Below the pieces are notes generated by a model that was given only the letters and a program-made list of their open reading frames with translations, did not search any database and was not told the origin of the DNA. The translations under genes were made by a program, and so were the position numbers. Positions 12,281-24,991 of a stretch of DNA of 64,000 nt are shown here, one piece after another. The stretch is from positions 3,894,501 through 3,958,500 of the forward strand of contig NC_090714.1 in assembly GCF_040954835.1 (NCBI RefSeq). Reading direction: 5' to 3'. Within the stretch, counting starts at the first letter, position 1, and each line of letters starts with the position of its first letter. The stretch comes from Lepisosteus oculatus. Lineage: Eukaryota > Chordata > Actinopteri > Semionotiformes > Lepisosteidae.

Positions 12281-14490
12281 ATGTGCAGTTGCCTTGTACA
12301 TATTTTATCACTGTGTATATTGCATCATCAAGATAATTTCATGTGTCTTTGTTCCATGTGAAATTACATGTGTCAGAAACTGCAGTTCATCATAACTATC
12401 ATAAATGATAAAGGCAAACCATATGTAATTAATCTCGCAGAGCTGGTACCTCGACGTGTGTAAAGTTCAGTCTTAAAAGTGGGTGAGGATTTATGTTCCT
12501 TAAAGACCCCATAGGACGTCAGATTGTTCTGATTTAAGGCTGAGAATCGCGTACAGTTTGTTAGGAAGTATTGCCCCTAAAAATGAAGTTTGTGTTAATA
12601 ACGCAAGAGGAATTGCCTGGGAGCACCCTAGAGGGGCATTTTGGACCCACTGGAAACGTGACTTATAGTGAAATGAAGTGCTGTCCCCTGAGAAATCTGT
12701 GGCATTCATCTCCCCAGCCCAAAGCCCTGATTGTGCGCCCCCACCCCCCAGCTGTATATAAAAGTTATGACAGGAGGAAGTTGTATATTTGGAAAACAGA
12801 CAGCAGTGCCTGAAGTTCTCACACGCTCTCCAGCTTCAGTACTTCCCCATATCCCTGGGTCCTGGTCTGTAAAGAGGAATGATTTACAGCCTGAGGGGAG
12901 GAGAGGCCCTCAACATTACAACAGCTGGCACACCAGGCTGGCTCTGGTGTTTACTACCTGCATGTGTGCACACCACACAAATCAACCGTACCGTGTCTTA
13001 CCCTCTGTCCATATCTCCGTGCTCGTTTCTGGGCCTGCTCTTATGCAGTACTCGATCTCACGCTCAAAATGTCCCTTCTTTAATCAGGTCAGTTTTGTGC
13101 GGTTGGATGCTTTTCAGTTTGTTTTCTCAGCGCAGATATGATAAATAGATAATGAATAAAAAGTGGAGTGTAACATTGCACTTTGAGATGATTGCATTTA
13201 AAGACTTCATATAAACATACTGATGATTGATTGACTGATTTGGTAGTATTGATTTGTTGGGTTTAATGAGGACAGCGTACTAAGGTTTGAGCCTTGTGAC
13301 AATGGGTATTTCTACCTGTATGTTTCGGCTGTGAATGACCGGGACTGCTGTTGACTACTGTAATAATCTGCAATTCCATGGAAAACCTGTGGAATGCTGT
13401 AGTCCATTGTCCTAGATTCCCTGGCAGAAATGATCATGAGCAGAAATTCACTTTTTCACTGACCTAGGACTAATGTGGGCTGGGCCCTTCCAGCATGTGT
13501 TTGTACATTTTCATTGACAGAAACATAGTGACAGCGCCAGGCATGTGTTTCTGCTTTCCTGTTAGGATTCTTCTGGGGAAGAAAGCAAACCGGGCTGTTG
13601 TGATTGGGCTGCTTGAGTGGATTCGGCATAGCGCATGGAGTAGCTACCGCAGGAGTGGTTGGTAGTGCTTCCTGCTGTTTCCTGTGTCCTGCCACTCAAG
13701 AGTTCTCAAGCTTTTCATTTCTACCCCGGCACGCCTGTTTGACAGGACAAGTCCATGTAGTTTGGGAGTGGTGTGGATTCTCGGAGTGTCTGCAGAAAAA
13801 AGCCCGCCTGACCTTGAAAACATTTTTCTGGCAATGTTCGAGATTCCTTGGGGTCTCTCCTTGGCCCCCCCCTAATTCCTGCTTCGTCTGCTTATTTCTG
13901 CCTCTTTTTTTTCCATCAGGTTCCCTTTCATCTCTGGCCAGGTTCTGTGCTGGCCCGTTCTTCCCCTGCTCGTTTACCTTTCAGCATGTCCGTCTGCCCC
14001 TCATCATTAGGGCTGATATTCGTCTCTTTATAAAAGGTGATTCCTGCAGCTGGTCTGAATCACCGGCTAGCGCCTGGCAGTCCAAAAATAAACGACCTGC
14101 CAGCGTGCTGAAGTCGTACACATATACTACTCCTCGCATTGATATCAAGAATTGTAATGATTGTAATTTAGCAAAATGGCATAATGGCTAAATCAGTATG
14201 TGCCCCTTTCATCTCCAGTGCCTGTGTGCTGTGCGTGATAGACAGATCAACAAGCAGGTCTATTGCAGGTTTCAGATTTCACATAGCTTGTTGTAAAAAA
14301 AAAAACAAGAAAACATCTCGTCTGTTTTTTTTCTCTCTCACCCTGGTCTCAGGATGATTACCGAATTAATTTGCTCTGCAGCTTGCTCCTCACTAACTTT
14401 TGCTAACTACTCTGATTGCTTTTTTTTTTGCAAGGGGAGGGGTAGACACTGAGAGGATTTCTATTTAAGGGCCTTTCTTGCTGATGTGCT

Positions 14491-14535
14491 GTTGTTGTTG
14501 TTGTTGTTGTTGGGTTTTTTTTTGGGGGGGGTAGG
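14491..14535. repeat. (GTT)n followed by poly-T and G-run
   Basis: About seven GTT units, then T9 and G8 and GTAGGGG. Confidence 0.95.
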
Positions 14536-14844
14536 GGATTTTTCCAAAGGATGACTCATTCTATGATTAATCCAGCTGTTAATTTAGAATCCCTAGAAAC
14601 AACTGTTTCCTCCCCTCCCCCACCCCCCCAAATGAAGAACCCCTCCTGTGATCAGCAGAGGGAAGCAGGCAGCTCCTTGAGCAACATAGCAAGGGTGTCA
14701 GACCTGATGTCAGTGGTTCTCCTCTGTCCAAAGCTTGTCATGTACTGTACATGCCACAGCTGAGTGAACCCAACTCCCCAACACAAAGAAACCTTGTGCC
14801 CCATCTGCTCTGATCTTGACAGACCCATTGTTTTACAGCCTGTG

Positions 14845-14866
14845 CTACTACTACTACTACTACTAC
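14845..14866. repeat. (CTA)n microsatellite
   Basis: Seven CTA units, CTACTACTACTACTACTAC. Confidence 0.95.
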
Positions 14867-17800
14867 AGTGGAGGTTGTCTGGATGAAACAGGTGTGCTGC
14901 AGTTTTCTTATTGGATTTGAGACTAAGCAATCCCAAATCTTCTTCGCCCTTATCCTGTAGGAGTGCGTGTGCTTCGAAAGCAACACGTCCTCTAAAACAC
15001 AGAAGCGACCAGCCAATTTGTAGGACCTGCCACAGCTTTCTGCCTCTCTGCAAAATCTCTTCAGACAAACTTCCTCCCTGGCGGTGTCTCTGGGTTGGAG
15101 TGACTCCGGCACGAATCTCAGCTAATCTGACAGTGTCCTTCACATCCCTGTATCAGTGAGCATGTATGTGTGGAATGCTGGGGTCTGATTACTGTGTTGA
15201 ATCCAGTCCCTCCCAGATTTTGCAGTTGCCTTTTAACATCTTGCAATTAAGTGTTTCCCCCGTTTTCTTTCTGTTTTGCATGATAACTCTGTCCGAGTTA
15301 AGCAGTCAATGAAAAATACCTACGTATACTAGTGAGAATGAAGCAGAGACATGAGAATGTGAGGTGCTTCTATACACAGTGAGTTGCAGGTGTTTGGGAG
15401 CAGGCTGTTGAAGCTATGTCTCTGTTATCTTTCCAGAAACTGCCTAATGAGATTCGTAGATCAGTGTGCTGCAGAGATAGTAAGAAAGCCAGGTGCTGTA
15501 TCCCGATGCTGGTAGCTGGAGGATCAGAAAATTAGTGGAGCGTCTTTGCACTAAGCGTTGTGGGTGTCTGGGACAAGTCCCTTTCTTTTATACTTCCTGA
15601 AGTTCTCGTATTAACTGGGTGATGTTCGGCTCCCTCCCTAGCTCCTGTGCAGCAGATCCCTGTCCTTTCTTGCACTGCGGCAATAATCTATAAAAATCCG
15701 CGGCACCTTAAAAGGAAAAGCTCCGTGTCTTTCAATCTCTGCATGGTATGTGGATCTGCTGCTGATGTGGCCTCAGGGAGAAAATAAGGGATTGTGCACT
15801 TATGCTTTTAATAGTTTTCCGCCAAGAAGCCGTGCTACTGAAAAACTGGTTCATCATACTTTTTTTCCCCCCTAACTGTGAAAGAGGTCATCCAATTGCA
15901 GAAGTGCACTTTTATTCTTTAATGCACCGTCAGTCATTAGACTAGCAATTCCCATGTCATGATTAGGACGGTGAGCTATACGCCGTGCAGAAGAAACGTC
16001 CTCGTGAAGGCATCCGCTCGGAACCGGCACGATCCTGTGGGAGACGTGCGTGTGTTTCATATATGTCCGTGTGTGCATGTATGATATACCCTGCCTGTGG
16101 GAGAGATCCCTGGAAAGTTTCCAGCATCTCGACTGAGAGAGAAAGAGAGAGAGAGTGGGAAGGGAGGTGTTCTGTAGATCCCTGTGGAAATGACTTACAT
16201 GGGAACGCAGCACATCTAAACCAAGTGTGGTTTCTCGTCATCAAGGAGTGAGTTTAAGGGGGTAGGGGGGGTGGGGGGCTGTAGATTAGTGTTGCAGGGC
16301 TGAACTGAGATGCCCCATCTCTCCTGCAGAACAAATTTGCAGGGCCTGCAAAGGGACTTTGCAAATTACATGATGGGAAACACTAAGATTAACTGCTTGG
16401 CTACTTGATTTTATTTTAACCCTTCCCTACCTCTGCATTGGCTCTGGGAGCAAGTTACACTAGAATCTGAGCCTAGCTTGGGTGGAACGATCTTTGTATC
16501 ACAGTGAAGTTATGGGAGCTGCAGACTGCACAAGACTTAACGACATAAATTAGATCCCCATTTTGTTGATGACTGGGTATGCTGTCTCAAAACCTTCTCT
16601 TTTGATGGACTGACCCAAAACTAAGCTGAATTTGTCAGAGTTTGTTAAACAAAAGTTGTTGCCTGTGAAGTTCTGTTTATGTGCTTGCAAATGATTATGA
16701 ATATAGATGAGAGAGGCTCATCTTGTCTGCAAACTAGCAAATAGTTAATGTTGTCATGGAATAACTTTACCTACAATGACTTTATAAAATGATAGGCATA
16801 TACCTGGTTGTGTTTTAACTTCTATCATGAGTTTCAGATGTGACCTAAATACTAATGCTTATTAAGCCTAAACCTAAACCTGGTGTTCACTTGTACTCTA
16901 ATGTGCACAGGTTCCTAGAGGAGGTTGTGTGCTGACAGTGACACTACCTGAGGAAAATGGGATTGCTAAGTGCTTCTGTGTGCTGGATCAGGCAACCCCA
17001 GTCCTGGTCCAGGAGGGCTGGTCTATACAGGATTTCAGTCCAGCTCATTATTGTCTGAAATGACAAATTGGTCTAATTGATAACCGGACCAGTCCAATTC
17101 TTTCAGCTCTTCGGGTGTTGATGCTTTAAGGAGAACTATAAAGCCCTGGGACCACAATTGAAGACTCCTGAGCTACATAACCATTTTAAAGTTAAAAGAA
17201 AGTGCTTTTGAATGAAAGCAGGCTTGTTTGCCTGCAGTGGACACACATCTCTGTCTGGGGAAAAAATCAGTTGTGTGCTTTCTGGCCCATCTAGAAACCT
17301 ATGCTTCAGGTTTGTTTATTTTGTTCCTTTTATTTATTTTTCTTTGTGCATTCCCAGGATCTGGAGGTCTCATCTTTGGTCATCTTGAGTGGATACTTAT
17401 CAGAACGGGTGCTGTGTAACTACACATGCCTCACTGCGCTGGACAGAATAGGGTTAAACCTGAAAGTAGTTAAGGTGTGAAATGGGACTGTGCACCTTCT
17501 CTGTGTGAAGCATTTATTCATGGAGTCACGTCTCACACAAGCCAGCCTTCCAGAACTCACTCATCATGCCCCTTTCTCAACTGACTGAGGCCCCATATGA
17601 AAATATTGTCCGTTTTCAAATCTTAGGTAATTCCATGCTAAGTTTACAGCTGTTTTTTTTCCCTTTAATAAGAAAGCGGTACAGTTTCAGAGTCCTTAGA
17701 GGTAGTTTAAGTAATTAGATTGTTAAGCATTAGAGTTTATTTTTCTTGGAAAAAAACTTTTTCAAGATTATTTCCTTTGATACTGTATTCCTTAATGCTA

Positions 17801-20800
17801 TATAGAACATCATAAATCTTGGTGCTTTTTTTGTTTTTTAGTCATTGAGAATGTGAAGTATATTTTGCTTGAATAGTACTGACAAAAGCCCATTTTATGT
17901 CTCTAATTTAATATCACACCTCACTTACATTCATTGATTTGCTCCAGCTCATACTTAGTACAGTTGTTTGACATTTGCAGCAGTAAGAGTCACTAACTAT
18001 TTGAGTATGTTGTGTATTATTATGTTTCGCTTATATTACTGTGGTTTCATTTAGTGTTTGACTTTCCTCACCTGCTATCACTCTTGACATAAGGAAAAAC
18101 AACTGTTTGTTTTCAGTTCCTGGATAAAATTTCACTTAAAATTTGAATGATCAGATTACAGTGCAAGTGCATAGACATCAGCTCTTCATCATTGTACAAT
18201 AAGAGAGCTGCACAGGTATCAGTCAAACAATATGAACCCCCCAGCCCAGAAAATCAGGAACACACACAGGCTCACCTTCCCTGGGGTTATGCAGTCTATG
18301 GTGTGTGAAAACAAAATAAATACTAGATAAGAAATCATGCAGATCTTTGAAGATGCATTTTTTGTTTTCTCCCAGTATAAGCTAAGTGTAGTTTTCTCTT
18401 GTTGTTCCTTCTTTGGCCTTTACTTGATGTGAGTAAATAAGTGTTCTGGTTAGAAAAAGAGTTAATCAGTAACTCACTAGGATGGTGTGTGTGTGTGGGG
18501 GGGGTGTGCTTATAGGCCCGATTCATATCTCCCAAGAGCTACAGCTGCAGAAGCTATTTAGGTCAATATGTTGTGTGAAGAGACTTTTTCAGCACTTAAC
18601 ATATGTGATCTCTTTCTGATTGAATGTGCAGTTCTGGCTTTACAGATCCACAGTGACAGCTCTTATGAAACAAGATGCACAGTTCATAGGATGATGTGTT
18701 CATGCAATAAATTGCACAAGAAAGCCGTCTGCCCCTCCACAGCTTATAAGGCAAGATAACTTGTAAATGCAACACTGTGCTCCCATTGTCTAGCATCCTG
18801 AGAACCAGGAAAAACCGAGACAGTTAGAATCTGCTAGTATACTGTTTGTTAGCTAGATGCAAATCTGCTGCCAGCTGAAAAACATGAACTGCCGAGTTGA
18901 AACTCTTGTGCTCACTGAGCAGCAGTAGCACTTATTTTCCTCCTCCGTGCAGAGAGTTTTCTGATTCCGAGGGCATGATCACGATGTGATCGGGTGTCTG
19001 TGAGTGTTCTCTAAGACTGTTCTGTGACTGTCTGCTTTCTGACTGGGACTTGCTGCAGCACTTTGCTAGCAAAGCTCTGGCCCTGAACCTCACTGAAGCT
19101 GCAGCCACATGACTGTGGGCTGTCACACGACAAGAGTGTCACAGAATACTCCAGTCAGTGGCAGGTGATACAGAATTCGCTCTTAGGGTGCGGGTTGTGA
19201 CTGGTGATTTGCTAATGAGCTACAGATCTGAGAGAATATGTCTCTGTCTACCATCGTCCCTCATCACGCCTTGCTAGTCTTGTCTCGTTTGCCAGCTCCC
19301 TCTGACTCAAACCAAGGGTTAGGATTTCTGAACTGGCAAAACAGAGGATGACCTAAAGCAGAATAAGAACGGCCATCATTGTCAGGCCTTATGTGAAGTG
19401 GCTGTTTTTTACTAATTGCTTACTGAGGGGTATATGCAAGACTGTGGAGTATATGCTCGTGCTGAAATGCACTCATGCAATATTAAAGCATGTTCAAGGG
19501 AAACAGTTTCGATGCGCTGTACGACGAATAAGTTCCCGCGCTGAAGCCGTTTTTAAGTGGAAACCGCAGGGAACTGGCGCGAGATGCTTTCCTCCTACAA
19601 TAACTGTCCTTTTTAAAACTAGAAAATGTTTTGTTACAAAGGTAAACGAGAGTGTATGTTTTTCCTTAGGGCATAAAAGGGTAAAAAAAAAATAATAATC
19701 TTTGAGTCTGTGGAGAAATGTGGGTCTAATCCTCGCCACAGGTGAAACCACAGATGTGTGTCCTCACAAACCTGCAGGACTTGTGGGCGTTCCTCCAATG
19801 TCAGTCTCTTGCAGACTTTAAAGGCAGCCCTCCTTACACTGTACAAGCTTGTGAGCTGATCTGACAGATCCAGTTTTTCGGAAAAGGAGATTATGATTTT
19901 TAACGTCATTTTGTTCTCTGTGCAACTCCATCTGTGGCCTGTTTCAGAAAAATATAACCATTGCGAATGTCCGTTGCGAGTACTGCATTAAGCCAATAAA
20001 AATAAAATAAAGGAATGAATTAAAAATTACACAGTATATTACACAGTAGAAGTTAGTGGCAGGAAAGGTTTTGTTTGAGACTGGCACAATGCCCTTTTTA
20101 ACTGCCTAACCGGAAGGCTTTAATTTATGTGCCTCTGCATTATTATAAAGGTCATTTAAGTTACAGAGGGGAGTTCAGAATCAAAATAAAAAAAAACTGA
20201 ATACAGCTACAATTGTTTTGTCTCGTATTGAAATTAAGAAACCACAATGGCTCTAAATGCTAAGACACAAAAATGAGCTCTCATTGTTGTGTGGATCCTG
20301 TGCTCCTGCTGCCCCATCTAGTGGACAACTGGAGTCATTGCACCTCTGGTTCTTCATTGTGCTCAAGTGTGTTCAGGAGCGCTGCTTACTGTGAAGCAAG
20401 AGGGACGGTCATTACTAACCCTTGCAGTTCGTTCACTTTAGGGCTTGGAGTACAGTGTATCAATACACGTCAGTAAGGATCTTGATCCTTATTGAAATGT
20501 AATTCTTGTATTTATTTAAGTGTGCTTTGAGGTTTAGGGGGCTACAAAATGGGGCATTAGATTAAATTGCCATTATGTTTGCAGTGGTATTTTGAGGGAT
20601 TTATTCTGCCTCTAAAATATTCATCACCCTTCCTCTTTCCCTCACACTTTAGTTCGTCTCATTGCCAGTTTTTAAATAGATATCCTGCTGAAGAAACCAT
20701 GTGCTGATAAAAACAGGAAATGCTGTTATTTTGTGTTAGGGTGTGAATTGTTAAAAAAGACACACCAGCTCAGGCCACACTGATAAAATAGTTATTTATT

Positions 20801-20907
20801 CCTTTTCTTCAAGAAGAAGAATATTGTTCTGTTGCTTTTTGCCATAATACAGTAGTTCTGATGCTGGACTTGGAGAACTAAAGCCTCTTTCTCTGCCTGT
20901 TTTTCAG

Positions 20908-23900
20908 GACTCTCATTCCACTCCTCGACCCAGACTCTGGCCTGCTGGTGTTGTCAGCAAAGGTGCGTGAGTCTCTTCCCAAGCTCGCTGCTTTCTACAG
21001 TCTCGAAATTCGCTCTCCTCAGGCACTGTCTGAGCGGTCCAGGCCCAAACGAGAGTGTTCGCTTCTCCTGGTTTGTACGTGGGGGTCAACCCTTGCTGTC
21101 ATTTTGCTGAACGATTTTACATGCTCTCACCCTGTCACTCAAGCATTCTCTGGTTGTTTTTTTTTGGACATCGCTCTGCAAACAACCTCAAATCAGAATT
21201 TCACAGAGAAATTACATCGAATTGCCACCACCAATGGGGTGACAACGAATTAGCTCATTTCTTGCTCTTTATGGCTCACAAGCCTTTACATTGGAGCAGT
21301 TCCCTCCTTCCTGTGACCTACAGAACTACACTGCAACCATTTAATTTATGGCCTCCATTTAGTTTAGCGTCTAAGACCACAGTTTCCCAGGTTTTGGGTG
21401 GAACATCTCACCTTCACAGTACTCTAGGGTGTTAAGGTGAGTTTATGGTCATTGTGTTCTGCCTCCTTGCGAAAACAGGCAGTTTCTACTGTGCTGTTTA
21501 TTCACTATCATGTTATAGGCCAGGGTGGTCCTGGAAAGTCATGATCCAGCAGGATTGATAGGTCCCTCTCTAAATAGAGTGCCTCGTACGAATTCCCTTT
21601 CGCCTCTTAAGCAGGTGATGTGCTCAATGAAGTAGCTTGCAGATCTTTTGATATGCACATCCTAACACCCTGTGGCACTCAACGTCCTCTTCTTGATGGT
21701 AACCAAGAAAGACGGTTTTGTGTCTCTGCACAATCAGGGCTGGCCACCCTTATTATGGGCAGCTCAGAGAGCACCCACGGGAGATTATCAGGCGGCTCAG
21801 TGCTTCTCCTGGGATCTTGGATCCGGGAATTTGAAACGGCCAGGGCGGTCGAAGTCGAACACATCCTGCTCAGATGTTTCTCGGGCCCCGGTTGGTCCAG
21901 CGATGATTCAGTGTGTTTTGAAGCCGTCGCATGATTCAGCTGCTCCACTGTGGTCGGGTAGTTTGTTCCAAGTGCCCACGATTGATGCTGGAGAAGGTCA
22001 CTGCTATGACGACATCATCTGGAAGACCTCCAGCAGTGACACAACAGCCCCCCGCCCAAACTCTCCAGGAGCCTGCTTCTCCCAAGCTTTACTACCGATA
22101 GAAGTCGGTTTGGAATAAACTGATTGGTTTGCGAAATGTAGCTAATCTGGATTTTCCCACGGTTCCCAGATTTATGTTAAGTTTTTCAGTTGCCTCCCTT
22201 TGCCACGGACTTAGCGATCGATGCTACATGCGACAGGTTTGGTGTTCGCACTACTGTGGTGGACAAATTGCTCAGCTGTTGCTCATAAAGCCTTTGCCAG
22301 CTCTGGAAAAACAAGCCAGTGTCTGCACTGATGCATCTACTGTGTATGGCGTGATCTCATCCAGATCCCCCCACTGACTGATCAGAGATGCTCCTTGCCT
22401 CCTGTTATTAACATTCTGTGACACAGGGCAGATCTCATCCATTTCAAATGCCCCTCTGCAGTGTTTACGATACTATTTCTTACTTTATTACACTTCACTT
22501 TGCCAGCAGTTTGAGATCCCAGATCAACGCTTGCTTTAATTGTCTGCCAAATAAATTCTGTCTCTCATGAGGAAAAGTCTTTTCTGTACTGAATTAGAAG
22601 TTACTCAGATTTAATAAGAAAATGACTTGCTTACATGCCCTGAACACTTTGGATCTGATTTTCCATTCATTATGCAAAGGGCTGTTTGCCCAAGAATAAA
22701 AATGAGAACCATAGTATGTTAATTAGGAGAAACAAACACAGCGCTTGTTTAGTGGTTAAATACAGAATAGTCATTAGTACTGACCTGTTGTCATAATATT
22801 GTTGCCTAATGCTTAAAGAAAGTGTGGTGTGAAAATGTGGTTATGCTTTTTTGTTGTGGTATTCATGTTTAGTAGTCCGAAAAGAATGACAAATGATGTC
22901 TAATGAGACCATGCTAACAGCAAAAAGGATAAGGCCTTTGTTAAATCTTAACATCATTTATGATGGCATTAAATCAATCTTGTGGATCGTGTTAACAAAA
23001 AAACCCAATATGTTAAAAACTGTTGACAGAAAAATAGTTAAAACTGGTAACAAAAAACATATATTCAACAGTCATCCCAAAATAACACAAATCGATATGT
23101 AAACCAACAAAGCTGTACAAAAACGTTTCATACATTATGTCAGCTTTTCATACTGTAATTAATTTCAAGCAGAGTGCAAAAATGATGAACTTGGTTCATG
23201 GTTCATGAACTTGGTTCATGGCTTGGTTGCTGACTGGGGGTCCCAGAGGAAGTGAGACACACCAGGGATGGTCAGAGCTAAATGTCCTGCAGCTTGTTTG
23301 TTTGGCTTTAATTGAATTAAATTGGCGACATCCTGTATCTTAAACGGTGTCTCATGGCTGGCATGTGCAAGAGGATGTTTTTCTGTGCTTGGAGCTGATG
23401 AGGGCTCTGATGTGGCTCTTCCCCAGGGTGACAGTGTTATCCACTGCTTCGAGGTGACCACTGCCCAGCCCTTCCTCGCTCAAGGTGAGCCTCCAGTGGA
23501 TTCATTAACCATGTGCCTAGTAAAGCAATCCGACTGTTTCTCAGCTTTTTTCCTTCCTCCCAATATCTTTGAGCTTCTTAGCCTTTTAACAGTAAAATTT
23601 ACATCTTGCTCATACTGTCTCTTTCTCGGTGCCTCAGCTTGGCCTCTCAGTCTCTCAGCTCTCTCTCTCACTCAGTCCCTCAAACCTGCATCTCTCAGTC
23701 TCTCAGCTCTGCCTCTCTCAGTCCCTCAACTCTGCCTCTCTCAGTTCATCAGCTCTGTTTTAACAATTTAATTGTTTTAATCCTAATGTCCTAGGATTAA
23801 AGGGATGATAGTAAGCCTCAATGCCCACTCCTCTCTCTCCTTTCACAGTGAGCCAGTGCCTGACTGAAGCCCCCACAAAGGGAATCGCCATGGTACCCAA

Positions 23901-24991
23901 GCTGGCTCTTGATGTCATTTCCTGTGAGGTGCTGCGCGTCTTACAGCTGACTGACAGCTTCATCGTGCCTGTGAGCTACCATGTCCCCCGCAAGGTGAGC
24001 ACAGTAGCTCCTCTTCCTCCCAGACGGGAAAATCTGGTGGAGCTGGTGGAAGAGTTTCCATAGGTCCCACTATCACCCCATGTACTCCTCAAACCCTGAG
24101 GAGAGCTGACAAGGGCAACCCAAGCAAAAACTTCAAACCCGATAAGGCAACCAGGACATTACGTGCAAGTGTCAGAACATAGGAAGCACGCGAGGAGATC
24201 AAGAAAATGCTCATTTATTTCTGTTCTTAAGAAACTTAATTTTTTTATTCTCCTGTTTGAGAGACGGCCATTGGAAACATCGGGTTCATCCATTTGCTTG
24301 TACTTTATTAATCCAGGAATTTCATCAGCTCGTTTTGCAAAGGATGCTAGGACACCAGCTTCCACTCTGTGGCTTGGCAGCGTCTTCCAGACACCCACAG
24401 CCCTGCCGGGCTGAGAAGGGCCTCCCGTTCTCAGACAGAACTCTCCTTAATTTCCATCTGTGTTCCTTGGCCGACCTCCCTTTGCACACAAAGACATAGA
24501 ACAAATTACCTTGGTCTGCTTGGTAGATCATTAGAGCTGATTAGATTTGAGTTAAAAGGCTGTTTTTCTGTGGCTTTTGCTTTTATTTGAAAATCGAGGA
24601 GAACTGCACAACTTTCCGTTCCTATTTTCTCAAAGGATGTTTATCTACAGAATAGATTGTTAATCGTTTTCCCACTGTGGGAATAAAACAGCAGTGTGGT
24701 TATTGTCTGCTGACGGGTACTGTATAAATAACACCTACACAGAGCAACATGCAGTCTAGAGTTAACCCAGAGACGTTCTGTGTGCTTGCTGTCTTTTGTA
24801 GTATAGCCTTTGACATAGATCTGTAGGAAACACTGTCATTCCTGCGAAAGAGAGTGAAAAGGAGCCCCCAGTAACATGCCTTGTGTGTATTTCAGTCTGG
24901 ACAGGACTTCCATGAAGATCTGTACCCCGACACTCTGGGACAGACCCCTGCCATGACAGCGCAGGGGTGGTGGACTGGAGAGAACAAACAG
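20908..24991 (+). CDS. CORO7: CORO7 exons: end of the first beta-propeller and coronin-conserved extension
   Basis: Four exons (20908-20962, 23427-23484, 23849-23994, 24896-24991). They encode the last blade region of propeller 1 (LIPLLDPDSG; then GDSVIHCFEV, where the human protein has GERQLYCYEV) and the family-typical stretch that follows it (CEVLRVLQL, YHVPRK, FHEDLYPDT). The last segment is the coronin extension that packs under the propeller, ending in GWWTGENKQ. The same kind of segment recurs after propeller 2 at 35,879, as expected for a protein made of two coronin units. Exon 1 of this group begins with a single base of a split codon, so it needs an upstream exon ending in phase 1. 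Confidence 0.93.

Larger units (their letters stand above)
12281..20907. other. Long non-coding stretch, presumed CORO7 intron
   Basis: Apart from microsatellites and a repeat at about 17.0 kb, no gene is supported. The longest open frame (13,604-14,191) is low-complexity and unmatched. A G-rich tract, GGGGGTAGGGGGGTGGGGGG, lies at 16,259-16,278. Confidence 0.55.

Noticed and set aside
13604-14191. 195-codon open frame on the plus strand
   Set aside because: Low-complexity Cys/Phe/Ser-rich translation, no recognisable domain, crossed by poly-T and poly-C runs; looks like chance.
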